DNA of 5,274 nucleotides from Pseudomonadota bacterium (lineage in GTDB: Bacteria > Myxococcota > Myxococcia > Myxococcales > Anaeromyxobacteraceae), in NCBI GenBank assembly GCA_023419875.1, contig JAEZXM010000552.1, positions 1 to 5,274 on the forward strand, given 5' to 3'. The notes below the pieces were generated by a model. The model was not told the origin of the DNA. It saw only the letters and a program-made list of their open reading frames with translations, and did no database searches. This document shows positions 1 to 5,274 of the stretch, one piece after another. The position numbers and the translations under genes were made by a program. Within the stretch, counting starts at the first letter, position 1. Each line of letters starts with the position of its first letter.

Positions 1-723
1 CTCGTCGGACACGAGCGGCGAGACGTGCCGCGGGTCGGGGTAGTCGCCCTCGAGGACACGGCGCAGGGTCGCGGTGGGGTTGGGCGCGGCGAACGGCAGC
101 TTGCCGGTGGCGAGCCAGTAGAGGATCGTCCCCAGCGAGAAGACGTCGCTCCGGACGTCGGCATCTCGCCCCTCCACGACCTCCGGGGGCATGTGGTGCG
201 GCGAGCCGACGAGCGCTCCGGTCATCGTCATGCGCTCGTCTGAGGCGAGCACGCGGGCGATCCCGAAATCGGCGAGCTTCACCGCCGGACGCTCGCCCTC
301 GGCCACGAGCACGTTCTCGGGCTTCAGGTCCCGGTGGATGACGCCCGCCGAGTGCGCGTGCACGAGGGCGTCGGCGAGCGCGAAGCCCACGAGCATGCCC
401 AGCTCCGGGAACCCGAAGCCGACCTCCTGCGCGTAGGCCCGGAGCGTGCGGCCGCGGACGAACTCGGTGACGAGGAAGCTCTCGGCGGCGTCGTCGCCGG
501 AGTAGTCGAAGATCTCGACGACGCCGGGGTGCGAGAGCCGGGCGACGACGCGCGCCTCGCGCGAGAAGCGGGCGCGGGACTCGGGCGCGGCCGCGAGGTG
601 CGGGTGGAGGAGCTTCACCGCGACCTCACGGTCGAGGGCGGTGTCGCGCCCGCGGTAGACCACGGCCATGCCGCCACTGCCGACCTGCTCGAGAAGCTCG
701 TAGCGCCCGAGCATCCGGATCAC
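1..723 (-). CDS. Ser/Thr protein kinase, Pkn2/PknB type (N-terminal 241 codons; 3' end outside window)
   Basis: This is a cytoplasmic eukaryote-like kinase domain that would transfer ATP phosphate to Ser/Thr of partner proteins. Seen in the translation: glycine loop GSGGMAVVY at residues 15-23; VAVK with ATP-anchoring Lys37; helix-C Glu56; catalytic loop HRDLKPEN at 130-137 (base Asp132); DFG at 152-154; a Thr/Met-rich activation segment; GSPHHMPPE at 173-181 in place of the common APE; and DVFSLG at 193-198. All residues needed for catalysis are present, so it should be active. The start is taken as GTG at 723, because AGGAGG sits 6 bases upstream. An in-frame ATG at 771 would add 16 residues but has no good ribosome site, and an ATG at 714 is too far from the AGGAGG. 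The reading frame stays open to position 1, so the C-terminal part of the kinase domain and any sensor or membrane region lie outside. Targets are unknown. Confidence 0.95.
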   Translation of the reverse strand, partial: MIRMLGRYELLEQVGSGGMAVVYRGRDTALDREVAVKLLHPHLAAAPESRARFSREARVVARLSHPGVVEIFDYSGDDAAESFLVTEFVRGRTLRAYAQEVGFGFPELGMLVGFALADALVHAHSAGVIHRDLKPENVLVAEGERPAVKLADFGIARVLASDERMTMTGALVGSPHHMPPEVVEGRDADVRSDVFSLGTILYWLATGKLPFAAPNPTATLRRVLEGDYPDPRHVSPLVSDE

Positions 724-729
724 CGAGTT

Positions 730-735
730 CCTCCT
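730..735 (-). promoter_or_regulatory. Ribosome binding site of the kinase gene
   Basis: On the minus strand this reads AGGAGG, a perfect Shine-Dalgarno core, with 6 bases before the GTG at 723. It decides the start in favour of GTG 723 over the in-frame ATG codons at 771 and 714. Confidence 0.8.
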
Positions 736-854
736 CGATGGGGATCGCTCCGACCGCAGTTGTTCGTCCATGGCGGCGGCGCACCTTGACGCACAGGAAC
801 AGGACTTCCCGGGGATTCCCACCCACGCGACATCGATGGCGGGGTCCCGGATTC

Positions 855-863
855 ACTATGACA
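855..863 (-). promoter_or_regulatory. Weak candidate extended -10 for the kinase gene
   Basis: On the minus strand this reads TGTCATAGT: a TGn extension followed by CATAGT, 4 of 6 matches to TATAAT, in one of the few AT-richer spots of the 724-938 gap. No recognisable -35 lies 16-18 bases upstream. It would give a leader of roughly 125 bases. Inference only. The rest of the 215-base gap holds no convincing gene, terminator or RNA. Confidence 0.2.
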
Positions 864-938
864 TGGATGCCGCGGTTCGGCCACTGGCCATCGGCGGGTC
901 GCCTCGGGGCGGAACTGCACGGCCTGCACGCCACCGCG

Positions 939-2009
939 TCAGCCCGAAGGCGCGGATGGATCGGTGCGTGGCCCGCCCACGGGCGCGGGCAGGAAGTGAC
1001 CCTCGACGAGCGTCCGGATCGTCTCCGGGAAGGCGCCGGTCGCCACGGGGTGGCGCGCCCGCCAGCCCAGGCCACGAAGGCGGCTCGTGTCGTAGTAGTG
1101 GTCGGTGCTCATCCAGTGAAGCACCTCCCGGTCGACGCGCGGCGTGAGCTGGGCGGACACGCCCGTCGCCGCACGGAGCCGCTGCCACCCGCGCTCCAGC
1201 CGCCGGTTCACGGCGGCGAGCAGCGTCCGATCCGGCACGTTGCGGAAGAGCCAGAGGAGGGACGCGGTGAGCCGCGGCCACGAAGGGAGGTGCCGGCCCG
1301 GCTGGTAGCCGAGCACGGTGAGCGCGGCGGCGAGGTGCTCGGCCAGGGGAAGCGGGGCCTCGTCGGCGACGTTGAAGGCGTGGCCGACGACATCGCGATC
1401 GTGCGGGTGGAGCGCGACGTGCACGACCGCGCGGGCAAGATCGGCGAGGTGGACGAGGTGCGCCACCGGCCCGCGACGGAAGATCGGCACCTTCCGCCGG
1501 CGCTGGTTCACGAGCGCGAGGAACGCGAGCGCCCGGACCGGGCCCGTGTGCACCGTCGGTCCGTATGGGAGGGCCGGGCGGAGCACGGAGAGGGGCGCGC
1601 CGGCGCGGAAGGCGGCCCAGCTCGCCTGCTCCGCACGCCAGCGGATCCGTTCCAGCAACGTGCGGGGATCCTTGAGCTCGCCCTCGCGACAGGGCAGGTT
1701 GCGCGGACGGCCGTAGACGGCGGTGGTGGAGACGTGGAGCAGCCGCCGCACCTGGTAGGCCCGGGCGAGCCGCGCCGCCGTGCGGGCGGCAGAGACCTCC
1801 AGGGCGGTGCGCCGCGGCTCGTCCATCCCGCGTGGTGTGCGGAGCCCGAGGTGCACCAGGAGGTCGGCCGAGGACTCGGGCTCGGGATCGGGGGTGCTCG
1901 GGTCGAGCGAGAGGTGGCGGGTCGTGAACCCCGCCGCGCCCAGCGCGCCCGCGACCGCGTCGAGCACCGCGCCGGGAGATCCGGTGAGGATGGCGAGGCG
2001 GGTGCCCAC
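939..2009 (-). CDS. Extended SDR (NAD-dependent epimerase/dehydratase-like) protein with degenerate active-site motifs
   Basis: A 356-residue protein whose length and layout fit the extended short-chain dehydrogenase/reductase family, probably cytoplasmic. Seen: N-terminal beta strand and loop RLAILTGSPG at 4-13; HVSTTAVYG at 92-100, the usual Ser/Thr strand; LRPALPYGP at 143-151; HLADLARAV near 187-195; GHAFNVAD at 209-216; and a C-terminal LGW segment at 314-316 typical of sugar-nucleotide epimerases and 3-beta-HSD-like members. Odd: the third glycine of GxxGxxG is Leu16, and where YxxxK is expected (about 119-123) the residues are Leu119 and Arg123. Either this is an atypical enzyme or it has lost oxidoreductase activity; the substrate cannot be named. 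The start is GTG at 2009, 23 bases after the lon stop, with no clear Shine-Dalgarno, so translation may depend on ribosomes leaving lon. It ends with TGA at 939-941. Confidence 0.88.
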   Translation of the reverse strand: MGTRLAILTGSPGAVLDAVAGALGAAGFTTRHLSLDPSTPDPEPESSADLLVHLGLRTPRGMDEPRRTALEVSAARTAARLARAYQVRRLLHVSTTAVYGRPRNLPCREGELKDPRTLLERIRWRAEQASWAAFRAGAPLSVLRPALPYGPTVHTGPVRALAFLALVNQRRRKVPIFRRGPVAHLVHLADLARAVVHVALHPHDRDVVGHAFNVADEAPLPLAEHLAAALTVLGYQPGRHLPSWPRLTASLLWLFRNVPDRTLLAAVNRRLERGWQRLRAATGVSAQLTPRVDREVLHWMSTDHYYDTSRLRGLGWRARHPVATGAFPETIRTLVEGHFLPAPVGGPRTDPSAPSG

Positions 2010-2032
2010 GAGCGGGAGAGTACACCGCCGCG

Positions 2033-4531
<2,499 letters not shown>

Positions 4532-4538
4532 GCCGTCT

Positions 4539-4544
4539 CTCCTT
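4539..4544 (-). promoter_or_regulatory. Ribosome binding site of lon
   Basis: On the minus strand this reads AAGGAG, 7 bases before the lon ATG at 4531. A strong Shine-Dalgarno that supports this start. Confidence 0.8.
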
Positions 4545-4572
4545 GGGGTGTGCGCCGCGTGGGCTCCGATCA

Positions 4573-4601
4573 GGGATACCCGCGCGAAGCCAGCATATCA
4601 A
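4573..4601 (-). promoter_or_regulatory. Candidate housekeeping-type promoter for lon
   Basis: On the minus strand, TTGATA (4601-4596, 5 of 6 to TTGACA) is followed by a 17-base spacer and TATCCC (4578-4573, 3 of 6 to TATAAT). It lies in the only distinctly AT-rich patch of the divergent intergenic region (about 4590-4615). It would give a leader of roughly 35 bases containing the AAGGAG site. The -10 is weak. A heat-shock sigma factor is also plausible for a lon gene, but a clear CCCCAT-type -10 is not visible. Confidence 0.4.
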
Positions 4602-4733
4602 CCAAAAACCGGGTGAACTGGCGGGCGCTTGGGTCCGCTTCTGGCGCGCGCCGAGGGCCCGTCACGGTTCGTTCAATGCCGTCCGTCCGGGCTTCGGGAT
4701 CGTTCGCCCATCCGGCTCGCCGCCGGGGCCGCC

Positions 4734-4745
4734 CGGGTCGACCCG
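4734..4745. repeat. 12-base perfect palindrome CGGGTCGACCCG
   Basis: Perfect inverted repeat without a spacer, ending the match at both sides. It lies about 130 bases upstream of the likely lon start of transcription and about 200 bases upstream of the PAS gene. It could be an operator for a dimeric regulator, but in such GC-rich DNA short palindromes are common. Confidence 0.2.
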
Positions 4746-4769
4746 CACCGGCCCTTCCGACGGCGCCCA

Positions 4770-4890
4770 GAGACCACGCTCGCGATCATCGTCGCCGGCG
4801 CCCGATACGCGGCCGCTCCGGGGCGGAATCTGGTGTGGCGCCGCCGCAGGCCCCTCGGCGGGAGACCACGCTCTCTTCCCGTTCATCGTC
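4770..4890 (+). repeat. Imperfect direct repeat, two copies 92 bases apart
   Basis: GAGACCACGCTC occurs at 4770-4781 and 4862-4873. Each copy is followed by TCATCGTC, after 4 bases in the first copy (4786-4793) and after 9 in the second (4883-4890). Sequence outside these blocks does not match. This could be a pair of regulator sites or the remnant of a small duplication. Confidence 0.5.
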
Positions 4891-4941
4891 TCTGCATAAG
4901 ACCGACTTCCTCGCCGGCAAGTCCGTGCTCAGGTTGCAGGC

Positions 4942-5274
4942 GTGCAGGCCGCCGTGGCCGCGCTCGCGCTGATCTTGGGGGGAGGGGCGCTCGGGCTCCT
5001 CGTGGCCCTCGGTTTCTCTCGGCGGCGCGATGCTCGGCGCCCCGCGAGACTGCTCGAGCGCCTCTGGACGGTGTCGGAGGCGTTCGGCGACCCGCTCCTG
5101 CACCTCGACGCCATGGGGCGTATCGTCGCCGCGAGCCGCGCGGCGAACGCTCGCTTCGGGGCGGACGTGCGGGGCCGCCCCGTCGAGGAGGTGGTCGGGG
5201 CGCAGACGACGCTGCTCCTCCGCGGCGTGCGGCGCGGGCCCGCGGCGGCCCGCGTCGAGCTCGCGGACGGCCGC
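4942..5274 (+). CDS. Membrane-anchored PAS-domain sensor protein, probably histidine kinase (N-terminal 111 codons; 3' end outside window)
   Basis: An open frame runs from an in-frame TAA at 4897 to the window end without a stop. From GTG 4942 the protein starts with a hydrophobic Ala/Leu/Gly helix (residues 3-25), followed by the basic run SRRRDARR, so the positive-inside rule puts the rest in the cytoplasm. Residues about 45-111 look like the first part of a PAS domain: DPLLHLDAMGRIVAASRAAN (50-69), then RFG and a G-x-P-V-E-E-V-V-G segment at 78-86. This order (one helix, short linker, PAS) is common in PhoR-like sensor histidine kinases, where HisKA and HATPase domains would follow; these lie outside the window. 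The start is uncertain: no strong Shine-Dalgarno precedes GTG 4942, and GTG 4954 is an alternative. It is divergent from lon, and no partner response regulator is visible. Other PAS-output types remain possible. Confidence 0.75.
   Translation, partial: MQAAVAALALILGGGALGLLVALGFSRRRDARRPARLLERLWTVSEAFGDPLLHLDAMGRIVAASRAANARFGADVRGRPVEEVVGAQTTLLLRGVRRGPAAARVELADGR

Larger units (their letters stand above)
4532..4941. other. Divergent intergenic region between lon and the PAS gene
   Basis: These 410 bases contain no open frame I trust. They hold the lon leader and candidate promoter (4532-4615); a GC-rich middle with a 12-base perfect palindrome at 4734-4745; two copies of a 12-mer at 4770-4781 and 4862-4873; and a small AT-richer spot at 4893-4900 that could serve as the -10 of the rightward gene. 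I see no hairpin followed by a T-run and no tRNA-like fold. Regulatory elements for both flanking genes presumably lie here. Confidence 0.7.

Noticed and set aside
25..789. Plus-strand open frames over the kinase gene
   Set aside because: They are antisense to complete kinase motifs (GSGGMAVVY, HRDLKPEN, DFG) and show no domain of their own.
888..898. Near-palindrome GGCCACTGGCC downstream of the SDR stop as a terminator
   Set aside because: The two 5-base arms are separated by one base, cannot form a normal hairpin loop, and no T-run follows.
720..929. Possible 69-residue minus-strand gene between the SDR and kinase genes
   Set aside because: No ribosome site or recognisable motif, and it runs into the kinase start region.
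856..2025. Minus-strand open frame of 389 codons in another frame over the SDR gene
   Set aside because: Its Arg/Pro/Ala-rich product has no domain, whereas the 939-2009 frame shows clear SDR motifs.
4662..4886. Possible 74-residue minus-strand gene in the lon upstream region
   Set aside because: No Shine-Dalgarno, a Gly/Pro/Arg-rich sequence without a motif, and it sits in the divergent intergenic region; more likely chance.

Overview
The window is high-GC bacterial chromosome with dense, ordinary core-type coding. A Lon protease of the delta-proteobacterial/myxobacterial style, a eukaryote-like Ser/Thr kinase and a PAS sensor protein, together with very high third-position GC, suggest Myxococcota, possibly an Anaeromyxobacter-like organism. 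That placement is inferred from protein style and base composition, not from a database match.

Layout, left to right. The minus strand carries the first 241 codons of a Pkn2/PknB-type Ser/Thr protein kinase; its C-terminal part lies beyond position 1. A 215-base intergenic stretch (724-938) separates it from the next minus-strand gene. That gene encodes a 356-residue extended-SDR (NAD-dependent epimerase/dehydratase-like) protein with degenerate cofactor and YxxxK motifs. Only 23 bases upstream of it lies lon, a complete 832-residue ATP-dependent Lon protease. lon and the SDR gene probably form one transcription unit read leftward from a promoter near 4573-4601. A 410-base divergent intergenic region (4532-4941) follows. 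From 4942 a gene runs rightward on the plus strand and encodes a one-helix membrane protein with a PAS domain, cut by the window end; it is probably the N-terminus of a sensor histidine kinase.

How the genes work together: Lon handles cytoplasmic protein quality control and regulated proteolysis, and two signalling proteins (a Ser/Thr kinase and a PAS sensor) flank it. Nothing in the sequence proves a functional link. The linkage could be simple adjacency, apart from the likely lon-SDR cotranscription.

I see no tRNA, rRNA, CRISPR array, insertion sequence, attachment site or phage gene, and no clearly novel system. The points most worth a second look are the atypical SDR downstream of lon, the partial PAS gene at the right edge, and a repeated 12-mer in the divergent intergenic region.
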